This document shows positions 34,393 through 46,701 of a stretch of DNA of 64,000 nt, piece by piece (the first letter of the stretch is position 1; every line of letters begins with the position of its first letter). A model generated the notes under the pieces. The model did not search any database. It was not told the origin of the DNA and was given only the letters and a program-made list of their open reading frames with translations. Source of the stretch: Ochotona curzoniae (Eukaryota; Chordata; Mammalia; Lagomorpha; Ochotonidae); contig NW_024465421.1 of assembly GCF_017591425.1 (NCBI RefSeq), positions 24,565,001-24,629,000 of the forward strand, written 5' to 3'. The translations under genes were made by a program, and so were the position numbers.

Positions 34393-37320
34393 TTTTTTTT
34401 TTAATTATGTGTTTGACAATCTTTACATAGTTAATTAGGGTTAAAAGGTTCAAGGGTTATAGGAAAGTGGGTAAGACTATTATTTCCATATTGTTCCTTC
34501 ATGTTTAAAAGGGGGATATTAAGGGAGAAGGCCCATCCAATTTCCCACCCTCTCCTGTCCCGGATGTAGGGTTTGCTCCAAGGTTCTTGTTCAAGTGGTT
34601 TTGATAGTTCACCAGTTATGAATCACTGTCAATCTTGCCACTCCAAGCACGATGAGGTCTTTGAAGAATCCACTGATTGACATAGTCCATCATAGGGTCT
34701 CCGTTTGCCCCGTATTTCACTTCCAACATATAACTGAGATGGTTGATTGACCAGTTCTGGCTTCTCTCTTTTTCTTGGTTAGGGTTCTGAGTCCGTCTTT
34801 TCGATTGGGAAGATCTCCAAAGAAATTTTGTCTGAGGTGTTCTCAGACCAGATTCTTGTATGTACTAGCAAGTACAGGGCCCGGCTCAGTCCATCACTCT
34901 GATCAGCTGGTGATTGCGATCACTGGGTTGGTTCTGTTTTCAGCCCCGACATCCACTGGGACCAATGGGTGTTGCAGTCCAGCCTGATTCTGCCCAGCAC
35001 ATACTCGGCCCTCGCATAAACAAGTGGGAGTTGCAGCCTAGTTGGAGTGACCCACACTAACCCCCCACCAGGCCCGCCCCCTACCCTGGTTTGCCAGTAT
35101 GTGTAGCAGTAGTCCAGTCTGTCCCACACCCAATTCCATCCCAGCCCCTGTTCTGGTTTTCGTGCCCTCCCATGGAAGTGGTAACCCAAGAGGGAGGAGC
35201 CCACTATTTCACTCCCAGGCCTCTCCCACTGCTGGATTGTGCACTCTCCAGGTAGTTCTGTGGTTTGACTTGACAGAAGAACTAGCCCCCAGTGCCAACT
35301 TCTGCCAGCTGATGTTGTGGCTAAGCCCAAACAACCCTCACCCACTCTAATTTTGTTTGCACCTGTAGGAACAATCAGCCCAGGCTGGCTTTTCCCTGAT
35401 CTGGTCCACATGAGGCGCACAGGTGTGGTAGCCCTGCTTAGTCTGGTCAGCCCCTATCCCAGCCCATGCTCTCCAGTGAGAGTAGCTGTCCCGCAAAGGA
35501 ACCACCCCTTATTCCCCTGCCAGCTCTGCCCCCTCCCTTCCTGGTTCTCACACGTGCTGGTTGGGCACTGCGGTCCCTTCCGGTACGGGCAACCTCACCT
35601 TGGCATTCCGTATTGTGCACTATTTTTTGTTGTGACCGAACCCAGCTTGACCCACACTGTTCTGGTGCTTGGATTTGCCAGTGGATGACGTAAACAGATT
35701 CAGCCTGGTCTGCCCCCGACCCATGCCAGATGTATGCCAGTGGGTAACTTTCCATGGCTTGTTCTGGGCTGTTTCCTATCATGTTTCTTGCGCTTACCTG
35801 CCAGGTCTGTGTCCTGCCAGAGGAGTTGCCCAGGCTCCTCCATCAGAACCTCTCCCAATGCCAGATTTTGCACATACCAGTGGGTCCATGAGCCAGCCCT
35901 ACTCAGTTCAGCTCCTGTCCTAGCAGGGACAGTGGCTTTTCCTGTCTGGCCTTCAACCCAAACTGGTCCTTGCTGTTTGGATGTTTCAGCCCAGCCATGG
36001 TTCGTCCATACCCACATATGGCTCACACATGGCTCAGTAGTGGTTGAGACCTTACCTAGTCCATCCCACATCTACCCTGGTCCTCCAGGACACCAGAGGG
36101 TGTTGGAGTCTGGCCCGGCTTGGTGCATCCAATCCCAGTCCACACTTGTGCCAAGGGAGACTATAACTGTTTCCCGTTCAGAACGCAGCCCCCCTTCCAG
36201 GCCACGTGCCCCTTGGTGGGAACCTCAACCCAGCTAAGGCTGTCCCCTGAGCTCCCCAACCGGGCCTGTTCCCAGCCATAGATCACATGCACATGCCAGT
36301 GGTTGCTCTAACTCAGCTTGGCTCAGCCCAATCTCTGCCTTAGACACTGTGGCTTAGCATTCCTGGCTCAGGCAGACCAGTAGGTGTAAGAACCTAGCTC
36401 GGCATGACCTGTGCTCCCTCTTGGTCTCTAGTTTCACTTGTGGGCTAAGGTTTGCTCAGTCCTGCCCTGTCCACCCTGTTCCATTACCAATTGACACATT
36501 ACCCAGCTGTTGGAGCTACTTTGCCCAGCTTGTCCGACCCCCAGGTCTGGACCACATGTTCACCAGTGGGAGCTATGACTCTCCAAGGGAGTTTCCCAAG
36601 TTTTTCCACTTAATCCACTCCCAGACCCAGTTCTCATACATGCCATTGGATTTAGGCCAGGTTCCGGCGAAGTCTGGCCTTTTATTTGGCCTTGTATGAG
36701 CTGGTGAATGTTGCAGCACGGCCCATTCCACACCCTGTTTAGGATGCACATTCGGGTGCTGCTGCCTTGTCCAGTCCAGACTGTTGGGGGTTCCTTTACC
36801 TGTGATTCATGGCAGGCTCCTTGGTCACCCCAACTCTTGAGCTAACCAGTGGGGCTAGAATTTGCACAGGGTTTGGCCCACACGTCCCTCACAGAATCTG
36901 CCCCGGTTATGGTTCTAGTGCTAGTTAATGTAATGGTCCTGCTTAATGTGACCCTTCTCCTGATCCATCATCATGTCAGGTAACAGGATATGATTCTGCT
37001 GGACAAGCCCCGAGCCATAGTTTTTGCATGGACTGGTATTTGGTGGTCAGCACTGTTCAGTGATTACAAGTTTTTCAAAGGAAGAGTTACTGTCATTGGG
37101 AATCTTTACGATTGCTTCATGTCCTAGAAGCACAGTGGGTTCAACTTGGAGCTACCTAAGCAGCAATTCAAAGAAGCAAAACCCCAGAGCTCCCTGGTTG
37201 GGCGGCCAGCAGGCGGAGCCTGGCACCAAGTGGCGCACTGGCCGCCCAGGGACAGCTCACCACGTGCACATGGTGGCTGTCGTCTGGGATTCAGCCATGA
37301 GACTCCCTGTCCTGAGACCC
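34393..37320 (-). mobile_element. 5'-truncated L1-type retrotransposon (3' UTR only)
   Basis: On the minus strand a roughly 2.9 kb unit ends with ttaaccctaattaacta, more AT-rich sequence and a poly(A) (plus-strand T-run at about 34393-34402). It is bounded by ctctRcctttaattttttt at 34381-34399 and 37321-37339 (18/19 identical), which fits a target-site duplication. About 35000-36950 is a degenerate tandem array with repeated words such as ccagtgggagttgcagc and gcccagcttg. No reverse-transcriptase sequence is seen. The end resembles lagomorph L1 3' UTRs from memory; the family name is uncertain. Confidence 0.6.
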
Positions 37321-37324
37321 CTCT

Positions 37325-37645
37325 ACCTTTAATTTTTTTAAAAAGATTTATTTTTAGTGGAAAAGCAGATTAGATTTATGGACAGGATAAGCATATCTTA
37401 CATCTGGTGGTTCACTCCCCAAATGGCCATAACTTCTAGAGCTGAGCTGATCCAAAGCCAGGAGCTTTTCCTAGGTCTCTCATGTGGGTGCAGGGTCCCA
37501 AGGCTTTGGGCTGTCCTCGATTGCTTTCCTGGGCCACAAGCAAAGAGCTGGATGGGAAGTGGAACAGCTGGGATGTGAACCAGGGCCCATATGGGATCCC
37601 AGTGTTTGCAAGGTAAGGATTTAGCCACTGAGTCATTGCACTAAT
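37325..37645 (-). mobile_element. C-SINE
   Basis: Minus copy whose T-rich tail shares the duplication that borders the L1-type element. It was therefore present, tail-to-tail with the composite at 34107-34392, before that insertion. Confidence 0.8.
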
Positions 37646-40600
37646 TCATCAGTTAAAAGCATTTGCCTGGGAGAAGGGGCGCCTCATTTCTCATGGAAAC
37701 TACAGTGGACCAATGTGGCTTTTGGTGGCTTCTATTTAGAACACTTCCTCTGTGTTGTTTTTGAGTTTAACTCAGCTGACAGTAGGAGAACCTGTACCCA
37801 TGGCCTTGGGAGAGCCCTGCCCAGCATGCCCCTGCCCAGAATGCCCCTGCCTGAGGGCCTGGGGTCCCAGGCTCGTAGTGCATGCCCGTGAGTGTGATGG
37901 GGAATGCACGTCCTTCCACTATGTAGTTCCCTGCTGACAGTTGGTGCTGAGCTCCCCACCAAGAGCAGCCATGCGAGGCGCTTGTGGTTTCAGCTGTGGG
38001 CGCCGAGCCTTCCCTGCAGGGCTCACGTCACTGCCTGCTCTGTTATCTCCTGGATCAGCCCCCAGGTCTTTGCTGTGCAGACTGTCTCCTGTTCAGGAGT
38101 GCCTAGATGGGAGCTGAGGACGCATCCGGAAGGTGAGTCTGCTGTGGGCTTCCTGCCATCTGCTCTGCACGGGACTTGAGGCGGCAGGAGCATCCTGTGG
38201 AGGGCTAGACAGCATCTGGATCTCACCTTGCCTGATGTCCCACCTTTGGGCATCTCAGAGATGGCGGGACTTTGAGTGTTGCTTGCAGGGCTGTGGGTGC
38301 GCTGTGGCCAGGGTGGCCTGCTCCATCCGGTCGCAGGGAGAGCACTGAGCCAGTGAGGTAGGCCCCGCCTCTCTCCATGACTTCGTGGGGACACCAGTGA
38401 ACGGGTCTTCTTGGCTGTGACCAACATGAGGTGGAGCCCCTAGGCCCTGGCTATGGGCCAAGCCCCTCCGAGTCCCCAGGTGTCTGGGGGGCTTCACAGC
38501 AGAAGAGGAGCTGGGAGAAAGGACGTCATCCATTGGAGTTGTGGGTGGAAATCCAAAATGGAGAATCAACTCAGCCAGGCTGGGGCAGGAATGTCACCCT
38601 CTCAGGGACCCGGGGTCTGCTCCTGAGGGCTCCCCTCCCTGGCCCTGTTCCCTCTTCCTGTGACTCATGCAGTTGTGGGCCCAGACTCTGGCCCCAGCTT
38701 AGCCACAGGAGGTCAAGGGTAAGTATCCTCCCAGGCCCCCGTGGGAGCATTGACACCATTCAGAGGTAGGGTGCCCATTTAGGGAGGCTAGTGGGGTGGG
38801 GGCTGGGAAGGCAAGGAGTACAGCACCAGGCCGGCAGTGAGCCCCCAGCATCACCGGCTGCAAGGGTGCCTTTGTCGGGAAGTCTGGGGGCTGGGGGTGC
38901 AGTGTCAGGCAGGCAGTGACCCCCATTGTCATCAGCTGCAATGGGCGCCAGGAACAGCGGGACCTTGCCCTGTTTGACCCCTAGACTCCAGTCACCAGAG
39001 ATGTGTGTCTACATTGTTATTCCAGCCCCTTGGCGCCTTCCTTGGTGCTGTCAATTCAGGCATTCTGAGGGGCGTGGTGGTGCGAAGGTGCCTGGGGCCG
39101 CTGCATGAAGGGAGAAGCCACCAGACTGAGAGGGCCATGTGGAAAGGCAGGTGTGTAGCAGAGTCGTTGGGGTCCTTGCTGAGGAGGGGAACCCTGCTCT
39201 GCTTTCCATCCTCCCTTCTATGAGCTTGTCCACTGGACACATCTATCTTACTGACCCGTCACCAGCTCCAGCCTGCATCCCCGGGGTGCTTGCAGACTGA
39301 GTACCCTTCCCTGGCAGTCACCTGCTCTGGCCTCATGCTGTGCTGGGTATCAGGTGAGTGGGTGACGGGCCCTGTGCCCTGGGTCTGTCAGAACCTGTGA
39401 TCCCACACAGAGGTCCAAGGCCTCTTCCCCGGAGGAGGTGGGCAGCCCATGTGGCCAGGGTTGAAGTGCATGTCCATAACCCCTGGTGCGAGCAGAGTGG
39501 CTGGGCTCACAGCGGGATTGGGGGGCGTGCCGCAGGAAGTTGCTCCCCTCTCAGGGTGGCACAACGGTGACGTTGCCTGCTGCGCTCTGGTGACATCTGG
39601 ATGGAGGCTCCTGATGTCGTCTGGTGTACCTCCCAGGGTGAGGGTGTGCACTGCCTGGCCCAGTGACTGCAGGCAGGTGCAGTGGTGACCCTGTTTGGTC
39701 CATACCTGAGGAGCCCTGCAGAAAAAGGGTGGCTTGGGTTCTGCCTATGCCTTCACCCCATTTAAAAAGATTAGTGATGTCTTCTTCAGGCACGGTATGT
39801 GAGTGGCCACGAATCAGGAGCCAGGACTGGGAGAGGTGCTTGTTTTTCTGGCAGGGGTGACTCTGCTCCTGCCAGCTGCTTGGTGTGGGCAGTGTGCTGT
39901 GCCAACGGGAAAGCAGGGACCTTGCCTCTGGCCACCTGTGCCCTGCAGTTGCACCCTGCTGCCTGGTGCTTTGCTGAGCTGTGTCCTTTCCCTTTCTTAC
40001 CTAGACTGGGGGCGTGGGAGCCTGTAGCTACTTTCCTGTTCGTCCTTTGACCTTCTCGCCCCGTTCTGCACCCACGTGTTCCTCCTAGGCTGGGAGGGAG
40101 CTGCTGGGCCCGAGCTTGCCTGGGTTCTGGTTCCTGGTGCTCACTATCTGTCTTCAGGTTGCTTTCCTAGCCCCCTTCCTGGGGCCAGCTGAGCCCAGCC
40201 TGTCGTGCTGTGGTCGCATGCTCCATGCTGGGTCCTTATCGCCCATCGGGCTTGTATAGGCAGCTGACCCAGCTTCCTGCGTGGGGGTCATGCTGTGCCG
40301 TCCGGAGCTGCAGATGCGGTGATAGGCACTTCCTGAGACCCAGCCCTCTGTCCTCAGGCAGCCTCTGGCTCCCCAGGGGTGCCATGTCCTTGCTGATACT
40401 CCGCAGAACCCCTGGGAGCCCTGAAGAGGTTAGGGAGAGTACCTGCTGCAGGTGTCCCCTCCCTAGTCCCCAGGGAGATCCCTGGGATATCTTTGATGCA
40501 AGTGAACAGGATGGAGGTGTGTGGCTGTGTCCTCCTTGTTGAACAGGGTCAACCCACCCCACCTGCCATGAGCACTGAGCTAGCAAAAGTATGTGGAGCA

Positions 40601-41051
40601 GAAACCTGTGGGCTAGCAGGGGACATACTCATTCAATGTCCAGCACCCCCAAGAGCTGGCCCCAGGCAGGGGACGCTCATACCGCCCTCCTCTAAAGCAG
40701 CTCATTCAGTGTCCAGCCTGACTCCCCTGCCAGAACCTGGCCCTGGGCAGGGAGGAAGGTTGTCAGGAGATCCCTCACCCTGGCAGCCCACTTAGTGCCC
40801 AGCACCTGCCAGGAGTCTGCATTTGTGTGTATGCACTCTAGCCGCCGGTCTTTGGTCAGGTAAAATGGATTTTGTGAACTATGGTTCTTGAAAATGTTTT
40901 TTTTCATTTTTTGTTTTATTTGACATGTGCTTGACTCACTCACCCAGTATCGTTCCCAGCTGGGCTGGGAGCTCTGTCAGTGGGTTCTGTGAGTCACTGC
41001 AGCCTCTCAGGGTGTGAGCTGGAAGCTGGAGAGGAGGCAGGGCTGGGCCTT

Positions 41052-41092
41052 GATGGATGGATGGATGGATGGGTGGATGGATGGATGGATTT
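41052..41092. repeat. (TGGA)n microsatellite
   Basis: About ten tetranucleotide units (one GGTGG variant), next to a SINE tail. Confidence 0.92.
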
Positions 41093-41399
41093 TGAATGAT
41101 TGGTTTATTTTGAATGGAAAGGCAGATTTGCAGAGAGAAGGAAAGATCATCTATCCACTGGCTCACTCCCCAAGTGGCCACAACAGCTAGAGCTGAGCTG
41201 ATCCAAAGCCAGGAGCTTCTTCTGGTTGTCCCACGCAGGTGCAGGGTTCCAAGGCTTTGGGCCGTTCTCTACTGCTTTTCTGGGCCACAAGCAGGGAGCT
41301 GGATGGGAAGTGGAACAGCTGGGACATGGACCGATGCCCATACGGGACTCCAGCACTTGCAAGGTGAGGATTTAGTCACTGAACCATCACACTGGGCCC
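41093..41399 (-). mobile_element. C-SINE upstream of IL9R
   Basis: Minus copy from ggtttattttgaatggaaag to the head atcacactgggccc. Confidence 0.85.
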
Positions 41400-41670
41400 A
41401 GGACTGGGCCTTCAATGTGGGGGTGTAATATGGATGTGGACCATGCCAAATATCTGCTCCTAAGCTGCTGCTTTTAAATCAAATCAGCAAAGCTTACATA
41501 GTGCCTGGGTGCTGGCCTCTTTTGAGAGCAACCCAGAGAACCCTTGGAGGGCCAGGACCTCAGGCAGGGCCCCTCCCAGAGTGCTGCCTCGCTTAGGTCT
41601 CTCACTACCCTGATCCTTAGCTCAGTCCCTTGCAGGTGCGACCTCGATGTGCAAGGCCCCGAGACCCGGC

Positions 41671-44600
41671 ATGGGTGCCTGGCTTCTGACCTGTGCCTGC
41701 GTCTGCATCTGCTTGGACATCTCTGTGTGCAAAGCTGGAGGAGGTGAGGGCTGGCAGCACAGCTTCTGTGAGGTGACTTGGTGGAGACCCCCTTTGGAAT
41801 AGCTGGGGTCAGCTTGGGCCTCCGTCCCACCGACCCTGCTCACCCTTCACATACCTTCCTGATGCCGCTCTGGGCCGGCCTGCCCAGCATGCCCAGGCTC
41901 ACCTCTGGCCTCCCAGCCCTGTCCATGGCGATTCTCCTAATGGTGTTTCTAATGGTGTCTTGCTAGGGGGTCCACTGTCAGGTCCTCCCCACCATGACCC
42001 TCGGCTCTGCCCTGACACCCCTGCTGTGGGCTCCCAGCGGTCACTGTCCCTGGGACCAAGGGTCGGGACTTTGACCTGCCTCAACAACAACATTCTGAGG
42101 ATTGACTGCCACTGGGCTGCCCCGGAGCTGGACCAGGGCTCCAGTCCCTGGCTGCTCTTCAGCAGGTGAGGGAGGAACTGGGCCTGCCAGGCTGGGAACA
42201 GACGCTGGAAGGGCTGGTGCTGGGGCAGTGCTGATGTTGGCTCTTTGCAGCAACCAGGAGCCTGGCAGCCAGCACAGGTGTGTGTTTCGGGGCAGCGTAT
42301 GCACTGTGCTGCTGCCATCCTATGAGGTGCTAGTGCCTTCCGACAACTTTACCATCACTTTGCATCAGTGTGTGGCTGGGCAGGAGCAGGTCCGCCTGGT
42401 GGACCAGCAGTACCTGCCCCGGAAAAATGGTGAGCAGGGGTGCCTCGAGCCTAGGGTGGGGCCTCCTTGGGAAGGTACTGGCCCAGGACTCTGAGGCAGG
42501 GAGGCTGTAGCACCTGTTTGGGGGTCTCCAGGTAGGGCAGAAAGTGCAGCATGAGCTGTGGCAGGGACTGGGAGCAATTCTCTACCACCAGGTTGTGGTG
42601 AGGAGGGAAAGCAGGCCCTGAAGGAGTCAGGGCACCTCCCACCCCATCCTCTCTGAGGCTCTTGTGAGGCTGTCTGCACCAAGGCCTCTGGCTCGAGGGG
42701 GCCTTGACTGTGCTGCTCAGGAGACTCACTGAGGGCTTCGCATCATGGGTGGCCCTGTGTTCCAGTGAAGTTGGACCCGCCCTCCAACCTGCAAAGCAAT
42801 ATCAGTGCGGACTCCTGGGTCCTGACTTGGAGTCTGAATCTCGCTCTGGAGCCCATGGCGTCGCTTCTCACCTACGAGCTGGCGTTCAAGAGGCGGGAGC
42901 AGGCCTGGCAGGTAATGCCTGGCAGGCTGGAATGATGAGGAGGGAGATCTGAGCCAGGTGTGTCCATGCACAGCTGTGTACACACAGGTGTGTACACACA
43001 GCTGCGTTTCTATGTCTGCGTTTGTAACTAGTGGGTGTGGCTATGTGTGTGCATGTGAGTTTGTGGATGTGTGTTTGTGTATACATAGATGTGTGTTTGT
43101 GAGTGTGTGTGACTGGAGTGAGTGTGCCTGTGTTTGCACGTGTGGGCATGTGAGTATGCATGCTTGTATGCACACAAACATGTTGCTGTGAGTGTGTGCA
43201 AGTGTCTTTATGAGTGTCTGTGACTAGCGACTAATGCTGTGGGTCTGTGTGTCCGGGTCAATGAATGCATGTGTCCAGCACCCCTTCAGCTCCTGCTAAC
43301 TGCCTCCAACCCACAGTTCGCCCAGCACAAGGACCACATTGTTGGGGTGACCAGAGTTACCATTGAAGCCATCGAGCTGGACCCTGGCTCCACCTATGAG
43401 GCCAGGCTGCGTGTGCAGATGGCCACACTGGAGGGTGATGATGAGGAGGAACGCTACGAAGGCCAGTGGAGCGATTGGAGCCTGCCTGTGTGCTTTCGCT
43501 CTCCCCAGAGACGAGGTGTCTACTGTCCTCCAGACTGGGCTGGGACCTGTCTCTGTTCGTGCACCTGTGCCCCCTGCCAGGGCCCCCTTCTTGAGGCCAT
43601 ACTGTCCCAGCTGACTCTTCTCTTAGAGGCTGGCGATGGCACGAGGGCACAGACCCTGGGGTTCCTGGCTTTGTACGGTCGTCTGGAGGCAATGGGGTCC
43701 AGGGCCGTCCCCATGCTGCATGCAGCCGTGGCCTCTTTGTGAGGGCTGGGCTGACCCTTGATACGGTGGTCCTGGGGGAGCCCATGGCCTGACCCCAGCT
43801 GAATGGCAGCTGAGGAGGTGGAGGCTGGGCTGTGACCCAGCAGGCCTGCCCCAAGCTCTGCACTGGCCCAGTGCTCTGGCACGGCTCGTTGCTCTGGGGG
43901 AGGAGAGCTTCCTGGCCAGGAGGCTGCTCACAGTCCTGGGCCCTGCTTGCTCACAGGTCTGCCGATCCCACCCTGGGGGCAGCCAGACAGCGCCCTTGTT
44001 GCTGTGTCCATCTTTGTCCTCCTGAGTGGCCTCATCTATCTTCTGTTCAAGCTGTCACCTAGGTAGGAAGGCAGCGTGTGTGCATGTGCAGGTTTCTGGG
44101 GGAGTAGGGCATTGGGGCCCTCCCTTCCTCTCCCACCTCTCCCTCTCTCACCTGGATCACACAGGGTCTTCCAGTGTGTCTCCCACCCCTGCCAGACTAG
44201 TGGGGGACGGGCTCCCATGTCACAGGAGAGTGAAGGAAAGGTGGTTCTGTGGCAGAGGTTCAATGATGGCATCACCTTGACTCTGAGCAGCTAAGGTGTG
44301 ACCCAATGACACTGTGGCCCGGGCATCTACTGGGGCTTTGCTGCTTTGTTCCTTTGTTCATACATCTATGAAAAAGCACTTTTGGGTTGTGGTGTTCTCA
44401 CTATGGACCCCTGTGTCTTAATGGGTGCCTCCTTGGATAAGCCATCAAGCCTCAGGAACATGGTGGTTCTGGGGCCCGTGGACTGTGTCTCGGAGGAGAC
44501 TGGCAAGGAGAGAGCACAAGAGGCAGTGGACAGAGGGTGTGGGGAGAGCAGTGCTTGGTGGGGTCCAGGAAAGCCCTGGAAGCCCTGTGCCTGGGCACAG

Positions 44601-46701
44601 CCCCGTCACAGGTTCCCAATGGTCTGACTACCCCCTCTGGCCTCAGGGTAAAGCGAAGCTTTGCTCAAGATGTGCCCAGTCCAGCTGTGTTCTTCCGGCC
44701 TCTCTACAGTGTGCACAATGGGAACTTCCAGGTATGTGCAGGGGCGCTGGGGTGAGGGTGCAGGTGTGGCTCAGAGGTCTGGCCTGATCAGCATGTATGC
44801 TTGGGGGAGGGTTGGGGCTGGCATGGGAGTCCTGTCCAGAGCTCTGAGCCTTTGTATGAATATGCGTGTGTCCGTGTATTTATATGCATGCACTCGCATG
44901 TACACAGGCATGTGTATGTGTATGTATTGGTGTATAATTGTGTGTATGGATATATCTTTGTGTATATATGCATGTAGTATGTATTCACTGTGGCATTCCA
45001 TGTTGCACTGTCTGAATTGGGCCAAGAAGCATGGCTGATCTCCTTTTTGATTTTGGGCCCTCGGGTCCATTGCTCTTTTCATGGTTCTGTCCTGCTCTAC
45101 TGCCCAGGGAAATGCTTATTGCAAGATGCAGAAGCTGGATCCTCTTATCCCTTCCTCCTCCTCTTCTTCCTCTAGAGTACTGTGTCCTGTGGCCGTAGAG
45201 GGGCCTGTGGGCTTGTGCTGCCTCTGGGACTGTGTCCTGTAGCCATGGAGGAAGGCCTCGAGACTTGTGCAGCCTCTGGTGGCTGCTCTGTGGACTCTGG
45301 TCCCTCCTGGTCCCGCTAGGAGTTCCAAGACATCAAGGCCCTTGGGTGGATTCTGTGTCTGTCCCTTGGCAGGGTATCTTGGACTTCCATAGGCCATGCA
45401 GTGGTTAGCCCTCACACTTGTCCTGCCTGGGCTTTGAGGAGAAGCTCCCTGAGGACAGGGAAGGGAAGTGGGCTGGGCCCCTCCCCGGTCCCATGCCAAG
45501 CTGGCCCTGCTCTTCCCTGTGTAGGTGGGAAGTCTCTGACCACTCTTCTCTGCTCAGGGGAGGCCTTGGCCGCAGGATTGTTGTCCAGTGGTGCAGCATG
45601 AAGCCTAGAACTGAGGGCTTGGTCAAGAGCCAGGGCAGCCGAGGGCCAAGGCTTGGGAGTGGCCCTGGCCTTTGTTTCTCTGCAGAGCTGGGGCACCTTT
45701 GTCAGTGGTGTGTGCTGTGGCCTGGGCTTCCAGGGAGCGGTGGGTGGCCAGGGTGAGGCACAGAGGCAGTACTTGGTAGAGGCTCATGGTCCCGTCAAGA
45801 GACCAGCATCCTTTCGGAGGCATGGCCTTTTACAGCCCCTCTGCAGTGCCCAGGGCTGCTGGCCTGGGCCCAGTCTTTTGACAAGCAGCTGTGTTAACTG
45901 TGGGCTTGGGTTGAGGCACTAGTCCCTGCAGCCTGCTGCAGGGAGTTTGCTGTGCCCTTGGCATCTGCCTCTGTCCGTGGTGTGCTTCAGGCTCCTGTGC
46001 AGGTCAGACCCCGGGTGAGGGAAGAGTGAGGGGTTTGGAAGGGTTCAGGGTCCCATGGGTAAGACAGTGCTCCAGTACAGGCCCTCTTTGGCCTCTGGGT
46101 GTGGTTGACAGGACAGCTCCCTGCAGGCCTGGGAGGCTGGGCCTGCTAAGGAGGAGGCTGCTGCTCCCAGCTGGAGATCTGAACATGACCCAGCATCCTT
46201 TGCTTCTCCTGTGCTCTGTTCCAGACCTGGACAGGGGCCCCCAGAACAAGCTGGCAGCTGAGCCAGGACTGTGTCAACACGTTGCAAGGAACCTCAGGCT
46301 CCAGTGTCTGGGAGGTCACCACTCTGCTCATGGACAGCCAGAAACAGCCCTGGCAGTCGGTGGGCCTGCAGAGGGAGGAAGGCTCTGGCATTGGCCTTCG
46401 GGGGGCCCCAAGCTCAGAGGAGGTGCTACCAGCAGAGTGTGTGGGGTGGAGGGCATGGCCACCTGTATACCTGCCACAGGAGGACTGGGCCCCTGGACTC
46501 CCCACTGGACTGGTGGCCCCAGAGTCAGGGGGAGGAAGTGAGTATTGTGCTGTGGGCTGCTCTGGCGACTGCTGCCCCACAGTCCTTGCGGGGGACACTC
46601 AGAGCTCTGAGCCTGTGGCGGCTGAGGCCTGCAGCCTTTCCTGGGACCCGCAGGGCTTGGATCCACAACCAGGGCTCCTGTGTGAGAGCCGATTGGAGTG
46701 A
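41671..46701 (+). CDS. IL9R: IL9R, interleukin-9 receptor alpha chain
   Basis: Exons 41671-41743, 41967-42165, 42251-42429, 42766-42911, 43317-43515, 43957-44062, 44647-44731 and 46225-46701 give 487 codons without a stop (human about 521). A signal peptide, MGAWLLTCACVCICLDISVC, is followed by cytokine-receptor domain 1 with paired cysteines (TCLNNNILRIDCHW). Next come the fibronectin-type segment KLDPPSNLQSN, a WSDWS box at 43467-43481, a membrane helix (ALVAVSIFVLLSGLIYLLF) and a cytosolic tail with a Box1-like VPSPAVFF and YLPQEDWAP. With the common gamma chain it binds IL-9 and signals through JAK1/JAK3 and STATs. An in-frame ATG at 41647 would add eight residues. Exon 3 could instead start at 41982, which is also in phase. 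The upstream exon encoding the longer human N-terminus was not found. The first downstream AATAAA (48326-48331) is inside a SINE. Confidence 0.9.
42960..43260. repeat. TG-rich low-complexity tract in IL9R intron
   Basis: Imperfect (tg)n with acacac palindromic words such as gtgtgtacacacag. A similar TA/TG tract lies at about 44860-44990 in the last intron. Confidence 0.75.

Larger units (their letters stand above)
29680..41635. other. POLR3K-IL9R intergenic region, repeat-dominated
   Basis: Twelve kilobases without a supportable gene. It holds at least eleven SINE copies, one L1-type insertion of 2.9 kb and a short L1 fragment (about 33620-33695). Two stretches look unique: 30230-30960, and 37650-41050, which is GC-rich with many short frames. 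The non-coding or N-terminal first exon of IL9R should lie in the latter, but I could not identify it. Confidence 0.7.

Noticed and set aside
34690..34830. Short minus-strand open peptide near the end of the L1-type element
   Set aside because: About 45 codons inside a repetitive 3' UTR, with no start context and no match to reverse transcriptase or other known domains.
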